Assembly: GCF_039535115.1 (NCBI RefSeq)
Contig: NZ_BAAAWO010000001.1
Span: forward strand, 3,286,001 to 3,350,000
DNA: 64,000 nt
Direction: 5' to 3'
Source: Paeniglutamicibacter sulfureus
GTDB taxonomy: Bacteria; Actinomycetota; Actinomycetes; Actinomycetales; Micrococcaceae
How positions within the stretch are numbered: the stretch's first letter is position 1; each line of letters opens with the position of its first letter. The translations under genes were made by a program, and so were the position numbers. This document shows, piece after piece, positions 8,276 through 17,297 of the stretch. Under the pieces are notes generated by a model, which was not told the DNA's origin, did no database searches, and worked only from the letters and a program-made list of their open reading frames with translations.

Positions 8276-11200
8276 GTGGCCGATCTGGGTGCCTTTGAAC
8301 ATGACGTTGTGTTTGACAACGGGACGGCAGACGCATTGATTTCGGCGTTCAACCTCGCCGCATCCAATATTGAGGGACAGTCCGGTTCCCGGTCCTCCCT
8401 GGTGGCGACGGCCGGAGCCGAGTTCCAGGGGCATTTCTCAAAGCTTTTTGCCGACAACGCCCGCGTCGCGTCCGCTGACGCGACCGAGCTCGCGGCACGT
8501 TTGCGCGAGGCAGCCACCGGCGCCAATTCGCTGAAGGAAGAAGCCCGCAAGGAAAACGAACGGCGCCGGCTGGCCCGCGAATGGAAGCAGCGTCGAGACG
8601 AGCGCCAAGAAAACGCCCTCCTGAGGGGCTGGGACATGGTCTTCGGCGAGGAGGATCCGCCCGTGGGGCCCCCGGCCCAGGAAGTGAGCATCCAGGCCTC
8701 GGCCCCCGTGACCGGGGTCCGGCAGACACCCGCCCCGGGCGGCGGTTCCAATGCCGGCGTCTCCGCGGCACGCCCCAGCGACCTGCGCTCCTTTGCCACC
8801 GGGTCGGCGAACCTCAATGGCGAGCTTTCGGGCAAGCCCGCGGCCTTGCGCAGCCACCTCGCGGACTTTGCCGCCCGCTGCAGCCATGGCTCGCTGAACG
8901 CCAATGGGGTAGTCAACGGCTTCGACAAGTGGCTCGAGGCCAACGACCAGGACGTGGCGTGGGCCCTGACCATCGCCAACGCCTTCGCTGCCGCCGGCGG
9001 CGAAGGAAACGTTTCGCGGCTGGCCGACTCGGCGCTCTTGGCTGCCCTCGCCACCCAAGGGGTCGGGGCGACCCGCCAGGACATCGCCATCGACGCGGCA
9101 TTTGCCCTCGGTGCCGATCCGACGACCGGCTACTCCAACGACCCGGTCAACACCTCCACCGGCAACTTCCTGGAAACCGAGGTGGACCTCGGATTCGCGG
9201 GCGCCGCGGCGGCACTGGTGGCCACGCGAACCTACAACTCCCTGGACGAGCGGGTCGGTACTTTCGGGACCGGTTGGGCCTCGGTGTTCGACACCCGGCT
9301 CGAGCTGGAGGACGAAGGCGCCTGGATGGTGTTGGCCGATGGACGCCACCTGTGGTTCCCCCGCCTCGGTGAGGGGTGGGACCGGGCCGACGGGGAAAGC
9401 TCCTGGCTGCATCGCGAAACCCTGAATGACGAGGAGATCGACAAATACGCGGCGGATGCCGCCGAGGTTCTCGTGGTGCGCGACAATGCCGGAGCCCGCT
9501 GGGTGTTCACCTCGGCCGGGACCTGGCTGTCCTCGGACACCGGCCCGGGGACCGCGCTGCTGGTGCGCCGGGATGATGAGGGTCGAATCGACGAGCTTGC
9601 CCACGAACGCGGCCGTTGGGTGCGCACGGAATTCGCGGGCGATCGGATCGCCGTGCTTATGGCCTCGGACGGGCGTCGCGTGGAGTTCGAGTACGACGAG
9701 AACGGGCACCTGATTTCCGCCGCTGGGCCGGGCGGGGTGCGCAGCTATCGCTGGAACGACGCAGGCCTCATCGAGGCTGTCGCCGACGCCGCCGGCGTCG
9801 AGGAGGCGGTCAACACCTATGACGAGCACGGACGGGTGCTCACCCAGGTCTCCGCCTTCGGCCGCGTGACCCGGTTCGCCTACCTGCCGGGCCGCCTGAC
9901 GGTGGTGTCCGATGCGGACGGGACGCGTTCGAACGCCTGGATCGCCGATGCCCGGGGCCGCCTGGTGGGCGTCATCGACGCCAACGACGCGCGCCAGTCG
10001 ATGAGCTATGACCGATATGGCAACCTGGTCTCCGTCACCGAGCGCGACGGTGCCCTCACGGTGCATGCCTACGACCAGCGCGGGCGCAAGGTCCGCACCC
10101 GCACCCCGAGCGGTGCCGACATCACCTACGGTTATGACCATGCTGATCGTCCGGTGACCGTGGTGACCGAGTCCGGCGCCCTGGTGACCTACGAATATGC
10201 CGACGACTCCTCCCGCAACCCCTCCCTGGTCATAGACCCGGAGGGTGGCCGCACGCAGCTGCACTGGCGCGACGGCCTGCTGGAGAAGATCGTCGACCCG
10301 GTCGGGGTGGCCGTGCGCTTCGGCTACGACGGCTTCGGCGACCTGGCCACCATCACCAATTCCTTCGGGAACACCGCGACGCTGCACCGCGATGACGCGG
10401 GCCTGGTCACCGAGGCGGTGTCCCCCGGCGGGGCCCGGACCACCTACCTGTATGACGCAAACGGACAGCTGCGCTCCCGCCGGGACGCGGACGGCGCCCT
10501 GTGGAAGTTCGAGTACGCCCCGGGCGGAGCCCTGACTGTGGTCATCGACCCGCTCGGGTCCCGCACCGAGATGCATTACGGTTCCCACGGGCAGCTCACC
10601 CAAACCGTCGATCCGCTGGGGCGGGCCGTTACGCGCAGCTTCGACGACCTGGGCAACGTGTCCGGCCTCGAGCTTCCCGACGGGGCCCAATGGAGCTTCG
10701 TCCAAGATGCGCTGGCCCGCCTGACGCAGGTCACCGACCCTGCGGGGCACGCGTGGTCCCGCGAGTACAACAAGAACGGCGAGCTCACCGCGGTGGTGGA
10801 CCCCACCGGCGTGCGGCAGCAGATTTCCGCTGACGCGGCCACCGGAACCGTCACCGTCCAGGATGCGTTCGAGCGCAGCAGCGTGCGCTGCGACGAGTTC
10901 GGCCGCCCCGTGGCCTCCGAGCGCGCGGACGGCAGCACCGAGCTGACCACCTACGATGCGTGCGGACGCCCCGTGGAACTGGTCGACGCCGAGGGAGGTC
11001 TCACCCTGCTGCGCCGCGACGCGGCCGGACGGGTCATCGAACACCGTTCCCCGGGCGGGGCCGTCACCCGTTTCGAATTCGACGCCGCCGGGCGGCCGGC
11101 AGCAAGCATCGACCCGACCGGTGCGCGCACCACCCTGGAATACGACGCCGAGTCCCGCGTAGTGGCCCGCGTCTTCCCTGGAGGGGAGATCGAGCGCCTG

Positions 11201-13768
11201 GAATACGACGCCGTCGGCCGAGTCGTTTCCCGTTATACCCCGGGCCGGGGCACCTCGCGCTTCGAATACGACCTGGCCGGACGCATGGTCCGGGCCGTGG
11301 ATTCCTCCTTCGGCCGACGCAGGTTCCGCTACGATGCGGCGGGGCAACTCATCGAGGCCGTCAACGGACTGGGCGGCAAGACCCGCTTTGAGTACGACTC
11401 GCGCGGGCGCCTCACCACCGTCACCGACCCGCTGGGCGCCACCACGCGCCGGATTTACAACGAGACAGACCAGGTCGTTGCGGAAACCGATCCGCTGGGC
11501 CGGACCACGACGGCGGGCTTTGACCCGGCCGGCCGCCAGCTGTGGCAGTGCGACCCGGAGGGCCGGCGCACCGAATGGAGCTATGATGCAGCCGGGCGGC
11601 AGGTCTCCCTCGGCGTCGATGGGCATTCATTGATGCAGATCAACCGGGATGCACGTTCCAGGAGCGTGCGCATCACCGACCACACCCGGGAGGACGGCGT
11701 GCAGGTCGAGCAACTCCTGCGCTTCAACCGCCGCGGGCAGCTCATCCAACGCTTGCGTGACGGGCGCGGCCCGTCATGGGAATACGATGCGGACGGGAAC
11801 CGCACGGCAATGGTCGACCCGCACGGGACGCGCACCGAGTTCGGCCATGACGCCGCCGGACGCGTGGTGGTTGTGAAGCACCCGGTCTTCGGGCGGATTT
11901 CTTACGAGCGTGATGCCGCCGGACGCATGGTGGGCGCAGTCGCCAGCAATGCGGTCCAAAACTGGGACTATGCCGAAGGCGTCGTGGTGCGCCACACCAC
12001 GACAACGGTTGAGGGTGTGACCGAGACCGTCATTCGCCGGGACGGGGACGGGCGTATTGCCGCGATCCTTGCCGATGGCATCGAAACCCGTTTCTCCTAT
12101 GACGCGGCGTGCCAGCTCGAGCGTTCGGTGCGCGGGGACGGTCTCGTGTCCCAGTGGCGCTATGACCTTTCCGGCCGCCTGGTTAATGAATCCATTGACG
12201 GGTTCACCGCCGAGCTTGCCTATGATGCTGCCGGCCAGTTGCGTTCCCGCACGGACGGCGCAGGGACCAGCACATATGCCTACGACGGGTTGGGCCGTCG
12301 GATCGAATCAGTGGAGCCCGATGGCTCGGTGCGGTCATTTGAATGGTCCTTGCGCGGTTGGTTGACCGCGGTGACCGCGGAAGACTCCTCCGGGGCTCCC
12401 TCGCGCAGCGAATTGTGGGTTGACGCCCTCGGCGAGTTGGCGGACGTGGACGGCGCCGAGGTGTGGTGGGATTCGGCGGAGGTCGCTCCCCGGGTGATGT
12501 CCGCCGGTGACCAATCGGTGGTGGCACTGCCCGGCGGCGTGACGGCGATAGGCGGCACGGTGCTTTCCGCCGGGTGGCGCAGTGCGCATCCGACGAAGGC
12601 AGGCAGCCCGTGGGGGATGGCATCGGACGCGATTCCGGGCCTTCCTTCCGGGCTGGCCGTGGGTGCGTCCGGCGGCTTGCAGGTGGGCGGGCTGGATTGG
12701 TTCGGCGCCCGGGCCTATGACCCGATGACGCGCGGGTTCCTGTCGGTTGATCCGCTGGATCCGGTGGTGGGTTCCGGTTGGTCCGGAAACCCGTATTCCT
12801 ATGCCGGCAACGACCCGTTGCATGCGATCGATCCGCTGGGCCTGCGTCCGGTCACCGAGGACGAACTGCAGGCGTACCGCGACGGCAACAACGGTGCGAT
12901 GGCAGCCGCAGGCGATTGGTTCGCGGACAACTGGGAGTATATCGCGGGTGGTGCTGCGGTGCTTGTCGGTGGTGGGCTGATGATCTTCGGTGGGCCGGTG
13001 GGCATGATGGTCGGCGGGGCGCTGGTTTCTGCTGGCGCCCAGACAATCATGGAGAAGGCGCAAAACGGCTCTGTGGATTGGGGCCATGTTGCAGTCGCCG
13101 GCGCCTTGGGTGCAGTCGGTGGCGGGGCAGGAGCCCTGGCCACGCGGGCCGCGACAGTGGGATTCGGAGCGACGCGTGTCGCTGCCACCTCGGCCGCGGC
13201 GTCAAACACAAGTAAATTCGTGGCTGCTGCCTCAGTAAATGCCGGCGTCAACGGTTCCTTTGGCGCAATCGCTGGCGGGACCTCGGAGCTGATGAAGAAC
13301 GACTGGAAGATCGAGGACGGGTGGGGATTCGCCGGTTCCATGGCTGGCGGTTTCGTGGCCGGTTCGGTCGGTGGTCTCGCCGGCCCGGCCGGAGGGTCGA
13401 TCGCGCGATCCTTCGGGCAGACTGCCACGGGTGGCCTGTCCAAGATTTCAACGATCAGTCTTTCCGCTGGTGGTGGCGCCGCAGGGTCGATCACAACGGA
13501 TCTTGTCGGAGGAAAAGACGTTAACCTCCGCAACGCCGGCGTGAGTGCTCTTTCCGGAGGCATGGCGTCTGCAATTCCGGTGGACAAGATCCCGGGCGTT
13601 GGCATGAACGGGGTCAGTACCTTAAGGCAAATGCCCAATTTCCACCCCAGAACCCTCGGTGGAGCTTTTGACGTCGCGCGAACCAACACCAATGGGTTGT
13701 GGTCGGAAGCCTTTACAAGCAGCTCCGCCGGATTTGGGGTAGATCAATTCACCGAAGGTCTGAAATGA
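8276..13768 (+). CDS. Giant RHS/YD-repeat polymorphic toxin, T7SS-exported, with uncharacterised C-terminal tip
   Basis: The product has 1830 aa, starting at GTG 8276 with GAGGGAG upstream. Residues 1-110 form a helical WXG/LXG-like targeting region (FDNGTADALISAFNLAA, then LKEEARKENERRRLAREW), followed by a Pro/Gly linker and a helical part to about 285. A DUF6531-type entry motif lies at about 288 (DPVNTSTGNF). Dozens of YD repeats of the form YDxxGR follow from about 400 to 1450; in RHS proteins these build a cocoon around the toxin. The RHS core ends with GFLSVDPLDP, NPYSYAGNDP and DPLGL (1519-1523). The 307-residue tip carries a strongly hydrophobic glycine-rich hairpin (VLVGGGLMIFGGPVGMMVGG) and further Gly/Ala-rich helices. 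No nuclease, deaminase or ADP-ribosylation motif is recognised. No signal peptide is seen, consistent with T7SS export. Confidence 0.9.
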   Translation: MADLGAFEHDVVFDNGTADALISAFNLAASNIEGQSGSRSSLVATAGAEFQGHFSKLFADNARVASADATELAARLREAATGANSLKEEARKENERRRLAREWKQRRDERQENALLRGWDMVFGEEDPPVGPPAQEVSIQASAPVTGVRQTPAPGGGSNAGVSAARPSDLRSFATGSANLNGELSGKPAALRSHLADFAARCSHGSLNANGVVNGFDKWLEANDQDVAWALTIANAFAAAGGEGNVSRLADSALLAALATQGVGATRQDIAIDAAFALGADPTTGYSNDPVNTSTGNFLETEVDLGFAGAAAALVATRTYNSLDERVGTFGTGWASVFDTRLELEDEGAWMVLADGRHLWFPRLGEGWDRADGESSWLHRETLNDEEIDKYAADAAEVLVVRDNAGARWVFTSAGTWLSSDTGPGTALLVRRDDEGRIDELAHERGRWVRTEFAGDRIAVLMASDGRRVEFEYDENGHLISAAGPGGVRSYRWNDAGLIEAVADAAGVEEAVNTYDEHGRVLTQVSAFGRVTRFAYLPGRLTVVSDADGTRSNAWIADARGRLVGVIDANDARQSMSYDRYGNLVSVTERDGALTVHAYDQRGRKVRTRTPSGADITYGYDHADRPVTVVTESGALVTYEYADDSSRNPSLVIDPEGGRTQLHWRDGLLEKIVDPVGVAVRFGYDGFGDLATITNSFGNTATLHRDDAGLVTEAVSPGGARTTYLYDANGQLRSRRDADGALWKFEYAPGGALTVVIDPLGSRTEMHYGSHGQLTQTVDPLGRAVTRSFDDLGNVSGLELPDGAQWSFVQDALARLTQVTDPAGHAWSREYNKNGELTAVVDPTGVRQQISADAATGTVTVQDAFERSSVRCDEFGRPVASERADGSTELTTYDACGRPVELVDAEGGLTLLRRDAAGRVIEHRSPGGAVTRFEFDAAGRPAASIDPTGARTTLEYDAESRVVARVFPGGEIERLEYDAVGRVVSRYTPGRGTSRFEYDLAGRMVRAVDSSFGRRRFRYDAAGQLIEAVNGLGGKTRFEYDSRGRLTTVTDPLGATTRRIYNETDQVVAETDPLGRTTTAGFDPAGRQLWQCDPEGRRTEWSYDAAGRQVSLGVDGHSLMQINRDARSRSVRITDHTREDGVQVEQLLRFNRRGQLIQRLRDGRGPSWEYDADGNRTAMVDPHGTRTEFGHDAAGRVVVVKHPVFGRISYERDAAGRMVGAVASNAVQNWDYAEGVVVRHTTTTVEGVTETVIRRDGDGRIAAILADGIETRFSYDAACQLERSVRGDGLVSQWRYDLSGRLVNESIDGFTAELAYDAAGQLRSRTDGAGTSTYAYDGLGRRIESVEPDGSVRSFEWSLRGWLTAVTAEDSSGAPSRSELWVDALGELADVDGAEVWWDSAEVAPRVMSAGDQSVVALPGGVTAIGGTVLSAGWRSAHPTKAGSPWGMASDAIPGLPSGLAVGASGGLQVGGLDWFGARAYDPMTRGFLSVDPLDPVVGSGWSGNPYSYAGNDPLHAIDPLGLRPVTEDELQAYRDGNNGAMAAAGDWFADNWEYIAGGAAVLVGGGLMIFGGPVGMMVGGALVSAGAQTIMEKAQNGSVDWGHVAVAGALGAVGGGAGALATRAATVGFGATRVAATSAAASNTSKFVAAASVNAGVNGSFGAIAGGTSELMKNDWKIEDGWGFAGSMAGGFVAGSVGGLAGPAGGSIARSFGQTATGGLSKISTISLSAGGGAAGSITTDLVGGKDVNLRNAGVSALSGGMASAIPVDKIPGVGMNGVSTLRQMPNFHPRTLGGAFDVARTNTNGLWSEAFTSSSAGFGVDQFTEGLK

Positions 13769-13807
13769 TGGTCGATGTGTATATGAATCGTGTAGGTGAA
13801 TTCAATC

Positions 13808-14593
13808 GTGGCGCGTAGTTCCTCAAAGAACGCTGATTTCGTCGGAATGGCGATGGCGGCGATCGGTGTCCTGAGTGGTTTCTTGATCCCGGTTATCTGG
13901 TGGGACGCCAATATTTCCATCGTCCTCATGGTTTTGTTGGTTGCCTTCGCCGCTGGCGCGGGTACCTTCATGTTCGCCAAAGGCAGGTTGCCAATCCTGC
14001 TTTTTTTCGTCGTCTTTTTTGGGGTTCTGCTGTGGTTCCGGAACATCCAAAGCATTCAGGGAGGAACCGGTGGCCTCGGCCTGACTTGGTTCACATGCGT
14101 GATTGCCGGAACCATTATTGGCGCCAATTTTCGACCTGACAAAAAGAAGAAGGCGAAGAAACTAGCCTCGGGTGCACTTCTGGTCACCGGGAACGATGGG
14201 AGAAAGCTGTTCGAGGAGGAGGCCCCGTCCGCTACTTCCCTCGAAGGCCGCGTACGGTCCTTGGATGGCAAGAAACGGACGCTTGTCAGCGCGATGCGTG
14301 GCGGTGCGCGGATGGACTTCTGTGGGGGTGCGGAAGGCGCGATGGTTGTCTATTTCTGTCCCGACACATCGGATGACCGGCTGTGGAGCATGATGACAAC
14401 GCCAGGGTCCGAGCACGGCCAGACCGAGGTCGCGATCGGGGATTTGAAAGGTTCGTTCGAGAACTGGGAAACGACAACAGTGGAGCGTGCGATTGCCGCT
14501 GCGCGCCATTTTGCTTCCACGGGTCAAGCAGATCCGACTCTGACGTGGTATGCTTCAAAGGACGTGTGCGAACGACGACCATTGGCCTCGTGA
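13808..14593 (+). CDS. Putative immunity protein of the RHS toxin: four membrane helices plus Imm1-like domain
   Basis: The product has 261 aa. GTG at 13808 has AGGTGA upstream and gives the same length as the paralog at 6635. An in-frame GTG at 13796 is possible. Membrane helices lie at about 12-31, 35-56, 61-78 and 90-107, followed by a lysine-rich cytoplasmic junction (RPDKKKKAKK). The C-terminal domain has RLWSMMTTPGSEHGQTEVAI and then WETTTVERAIAAARHF, LTWYAS, resembling Imm1-type endings. It lies 39 bp after the toxin gene, the classic immunity position. Membrane placement would fit a membrane-active toxin tip. Its stop TGA overlaps the GTG of a following decayed immunity gene. The immunity role is inferred from position and pattern. 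Confidence 0.65.
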   Translation: MARSSSKNADFVGMAMAAIGVLSGFLIPVIWWDANISIVLMVLLVAFAAGAGTFMFAKGRLPILLFFVVFFGVLLWFRNIQSIQGGTGGLGLTWFTCVIAGTIIGANFRPDKKKKAKKLASGALLVTGNDGRKLFEEEAPSATSLEGRVRSLDGKKRTLVSAMRGGARMDFCGGAEGAMVVYFCPDTSDDRLWSMMTTPGSEHGQTEVAIGDLKGSFENWETTTVERAIAAARHFASTGQADPTLTWYASKDVCERRPLAS

Positions 14594-14670
14594 TTCTCGG
14601 CCAGCGCCAATTGACGTCGGCTGCCCGGGCGATGGCTCCCACCCCGGACCGATAGGTTCGTGCTGTGGTG
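14590..14670 (+). pseudogene. 5' fragment of a second immunity gene (paralog of 6635-7420)
   Basis: DNA from 14582 to about 14670 aligns without gaps to 6627-6715, the start of the intact paralog. The translation VILGQRQLTSAARAMAPTP matches MILVERRLTPVARVAAPTP. The GTG at 14590 overlaps the preceding stop as GTGA. A nonsense change (TAG where the paralog has TAC) ends the frame after APTPDR, and homology stops soon after. It shows that the ancestral unit carried two tandem, translationally coupled immunity genes. Confidence 0.8.
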
Positions 14671-15003
14671 TCTGGGCGAACCGCGAGAATACCGGCGGCC
14701 CGGCACCCGACGGCTCATGAGTCCTTTGCATTCAATGGCGGACTGGCAGCAGGCTATTGGAGGACGTCGCAGAAAACTATCCGCTCTCGAGCACCGGATT
14801 CGTGTCCTGGATGGAGCGGGTTACTGGCCCGGTCAGCCCGACGAATTAGTTTTCAAATCGTGACTAGGCGAAACCCTGTCATTGCCATAGATTGATCTGA
14901 CACGTGGCGCATGTTCCACGTTGACTGCAGGGCACGGTCCAAGGGGACGTCACGTGGCACCGGATCCTGTTTCCACCGCACCAATCTCTGGGACAGGACT
15001 GAC
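14671..15003. other. Degenerate intergenic stretch
   Basis: 333 bp with no supportable gene. A short frame encoding MADWQQAIGGRRRKLSALEH and ending VFKS (14728-14863) could be a relic of another toxin-island gene, but nothing in the window matches it. The last part carries the promoter and ribosome site of the surface-protein gene. Confidence 0.45.
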
Positions 15004-16167
15004 ATGGCACCTCGAATTCGTATTGCGTTGCTCGGAACCGTGATGGCCTCGGGCCTGATGCTTAGCCCCTTGGTGGCTCAAGCCTTGCCGCTAGAGGAGG
15101 GCTCAATCACCGCGACTGAGAACCCCCAGATAGCTGGCGCGAACGATGGAGATAGCGCAGCGGCAGCTGGGAACACCGAATCGGCCCGAGATTCCGTGCA
15201 GCAGCCGGGTGATGCTCTCAGTGCGGGGCAGGATGTGCCGGCTGGCGCCCCACAGATCCCGGAAGACGATCCGGGCACGGCAGAAGTGATTACCACGACC
15301 GTCTCCCCGGAGGCTGCGGATTCATCGGTCGTCGAAACGCAGGTTCCCGTTCAGGTTGGTAGTGACGATCTGAGCCTGCCGACCGTGGAAGAAGAAACCG
15401 CCGTCACGGAGGAACCCGGCCTAGTAGACGCCGTGCCATCCGGCCCTTCTGTGGAAGTCAGCGGTCAGGTCGTTAAAGTTGCGAGCCCAACTGGAACGAC
15501 CGAATCAGAGGGCGCTGAGGGAGGCAGTACGATCGACATCGTTGAAGAGTCGGCCTCTCCGCCGATGGCCGAGGACCCTGCCGAGGAACCAGAAATGCCG
15601 GCCTGGATGCCGACCCTGACGATGCCCGAAGGTTCCGAGGCGTGGGACGAGAGCCAGTGGAATGAATTCCTGGATTCAGACGAAGGCCAGGAATTCATCG
15701 ATGAATACAACAACGCGATGATGGATTCACCTGAACTCCAGACGATCATCGACATTGTGACTGACTTTGCAACGACCGGCGACGAGTACTATCTGGACGA
15801 ATTGTGGGAGTACCTCAACGAACTCTTCCCGGACAACCCTGAATGGGCGCAGGAAGCATTCGACGGAATCCTGGCGGGTTTGGGCGAATGGGAAGTCACC
15901 GAACAAGAATCGCCGGAGCCGACCACGCCGACGCAAGAGCCAGAAGAGCGAGATATTGAAATCAAGCCCGCTGCGAACGTCACCAAGCCCGTGGTCCAGA
16001 TAAAGCAAGTTGCCCAGGCAGTCGCCAAACCCCTCGTCGATTCCCAACGGCATGAACTGGCAAATACCGGCAGCAACGGCACCGTCGTCATGGGTGGGCT
16101 CGGGGTGGCACTACTGCTGGGCGGCGCCTTGATGCTCGGGATGCGCAAGAGGCAAAAGGGCCTATAG
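15004..16167 (+). CDS. Secreted acidic surface protein with LANTG sortase anchor
   Basis: The product has 387 aa. The ATG at 15004 has AGGA five bases upstream and places a signal peptide right at the N-terminus (hydrophobic core ALLGTVMASGLMLSPLV, probable cleavage after AQA). Residues about 30-210 are low-complexity, rich in Glu, Asp, Thr, Val and Pro. Residues 215-315 form an acidic Trp/Tyr-containing helical region (SEAWDESQWNEFLDSDEG; DEYYLDELWEYLNELF). A KPVVQIKQVAQAVAKP stretch precedes the C-terminal sorting signal LANTG (352-356), a glycine-rich membrane helix and the tail RKRQKGL. This is a class of LPxTG-like proteins anchored by actinobacterial sortases. The function is unknown. 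It is adjacent to, but apparently not part of, the toxin operon. Confidence 0.75.
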   Translation: MAPRIRIALLGTVMASGLMLSPLVAQALPLEEGSITATENPQIAGANDGDSAAAAGNTESARDSVQQPGDALSAGQDVPAGAPQIPEDDPGTAEVITTTVSPEAADSSVVETQVPVQVGSDDLSLPTVEEETAVTEEPGLVDAVPSGPSVEVSGQVVKVASPTGTTESEGAEGGSTIDIVEESASPPMAEDPAEEPEMPAWMPTLTMPEGSEAWDESQWNEFLDSDEGQEFIDEYNNAMMDSPELQTIIDIVTDFATTGDEYYLDELWEYLNELFPDNPEWAQEAFDGILAGLGEWEVTEQESPEPTTPTQEPEERDIEIKPAANVTKPVVQIKQVAQAVAKPLVDSQRHELANTGSNGTVVMGGLGVALLLGGALMLGMRKRQKGL

Positions 16168-16205
16168 GCGTTTCATTTTGGGCTGCGGCGTGACACGATT
16201 CGGCT

Positions 16206-16634
16206 ATGACACAGTTTCAGGCTTTGGATTCCCAGGAGCTGATTCACCTCTCGGTGCCGCGAGTGTGGGAACTGCTTACCGATTGGGTGGCCGCGCCCAA
16301 ATGGATGCCCGGGGTTGATTCGATGGAGGCCGAGCAGCTCACGAGCCTCGGGACAGTCCTCGACTACCATTCCGGATCCCATGAACGTCAGTTGCTGATT
16401 TCGGAATTGGTCGATGAGAAGGCCATCACTCTCACTTCCGGCGGCGGGGACATCAGCGTGCACTATCGATATGCGCTCGCCAAGGATTCCGGGCAGACCC
16501 AGGTGCGACTAGTCATCACCGTGGAAGCAGCCAAGAAACTTCGGAACGAAGTCGGAGATCTCCTGGCGGCGATTGCCGGTTCCGAAGCGGATACCTTGAA
16601 ATCATTGCGGGCTTATGCGGAATCCGCGCCTTAG
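16206..16634 (+). CDS. SRPBCC (START-like) family protein
   Basis: The product has 142 aa. The pattern fits a polyketide-cyclase/SRPBCC hydrophobic-pocket fold: HLSVPRVWELLTDWVAAPKW near the N-terminus, a middle strand region DYHSGSHERQLLISELVDE and a C-terminal long helix ending TLKSLRAYAES. Family members bind lipids, polyketides or other hydrophobic ligands. No catalytic residue can be assigned and the ligand is unknown. It starts 38 bp after the surface-protein stop and converges with the downstream kynR-like regulator. Confidence 0.65.
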   Translation: MTQFQALDSQELIHLSVPRVWELLTDWVAAPKWMPGVDSMEAEQLTSLGTVLDYHSGSHERQLLISELVDEKAITLTSGGGDISVHYRYALAKDSGQTQVRLVITVEAAKKLRNEVGDLLAAIAGSEADTLKSLRAYAESAP

Positions 16635-16662
16635 TTCCGGGTCCGCCGGAGTATCGACTTGC

Positions 16663-17157
16663 TTAGCCAGCCGGCGATAGATGCTCGAAGACGATGTTCG
16701 TTTGCGTCGAGGAGAAAGTGGGATTGGAGCCTAGGTGCTCGGCCACGAAATCCCGCAGTGTTTCGATGGAATCGCTGACGACATGAACCAGGATGTCAGG
16801 TGTTCCGCCGAGCACAAACACGTCCTGCACCCCTGGAAGCGCCCGCAAGGCCTGGGCTGAATCAAGCATGGCGTTGCGCGATTCCGGGTGCACCATTACT
16901 GAAATCATCGCCGTGATTCGAAGGCCGAGCATCATGGGGTCGATATCGGCGTGGAATCCGCGTATCACCCCCAAATCCTGCAACGCTCGAACGCGCCCCA
17001 GGCATGTCGAGGGGGCAATCCCGGCACGCGATGCCAACAAGTTGTTGGGCGTACGTGCATCCCTGCCCAGTTCCCGCAAGATAACCAAGTCGATGTCATC
17101 GAGCCGAACCGTATTCTGCTGACTGTAGTGATTCTTGATGGATTTCGAATTTAGCAC
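16663..17157 (-). CDS. kynR: Lrp/AsnC-family transcriptional regulator, KynR-like
   Basis: The product has 164 aa. The start is GTG at 17157 with AGGAG six bases upstream. The N-terminal helix-turn-helix (LDDIDLVILRELGRDARTPN; then IAPSTCLGRVRALQDLGVI) is followed by the RAM ligand domain (MISVMVHPESRNAMLDSAQA; GVQDVFVLGGTPDILVHV). It is divergently transcribed from kynU with a 140-bp shared region, the same arrangement as KynR and the kyn genes in Pseudomonas. It is therefore inferred to sense kynurenine and activate kynU and the permease. The symbol rests on context; other Lrp ligands are possible. Confidence 0.7.
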   Translation of the reverse strand: MLNSKSIKNHYSQQNTVRLDDIDLVILRELGRDARTPNNLLASRAGIAPSTCLGRVRALQDLGVIRGFHADIDPMMLGLRITAMISVMVHPESRNAMLDSAQALRALPGVQDVFVLGGTPDILVHVVSDSIETLRDFVAEHLGSNPTFSSTQTNIVFEHLSPAG

Positions 17158-17297
17158 GAGGATCTCCTGTAGGTTTGAGCATTTATTCAGAACGCTATCA
17201 AGCTGCCGACTGATAATTCTATGATGGGGTGCGTCGATATCATGTATTTTTTATTTGCGTCGAAGATCCACGATGCGCCAAGAAAGGCCCATAGCCA
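17158..17297. promoter_or_regulatory. kynR-kynU divergent control region
   Basis: AT-rich for this window. Contains a direct repeat TGCGTCGA at 17230-17237 and 17256-17263, 26 bp apart, flanking TATCATGTATTTTTTATT. Lrp-family regulators often bind spaced repeats around divergent promoters, so this is a candidate KynR site by inference. Confidence 0.35.

Noticed and set aside
8438..11626. Long open frame on the minus strand opposite the RHS gene
   Set aside because: It is an antisense shadow of YD-repeat codons in GC-rich DNA; no ribosome site, no recognisable domain, and the plus-strand frame is clearly coding.
13765..13818. 17-codon frame overlapping the RHS stop (ATGATG)
   Set aside because: Too short to support; it could be a coupling peptide before the immunity gene but has no independent evidence.
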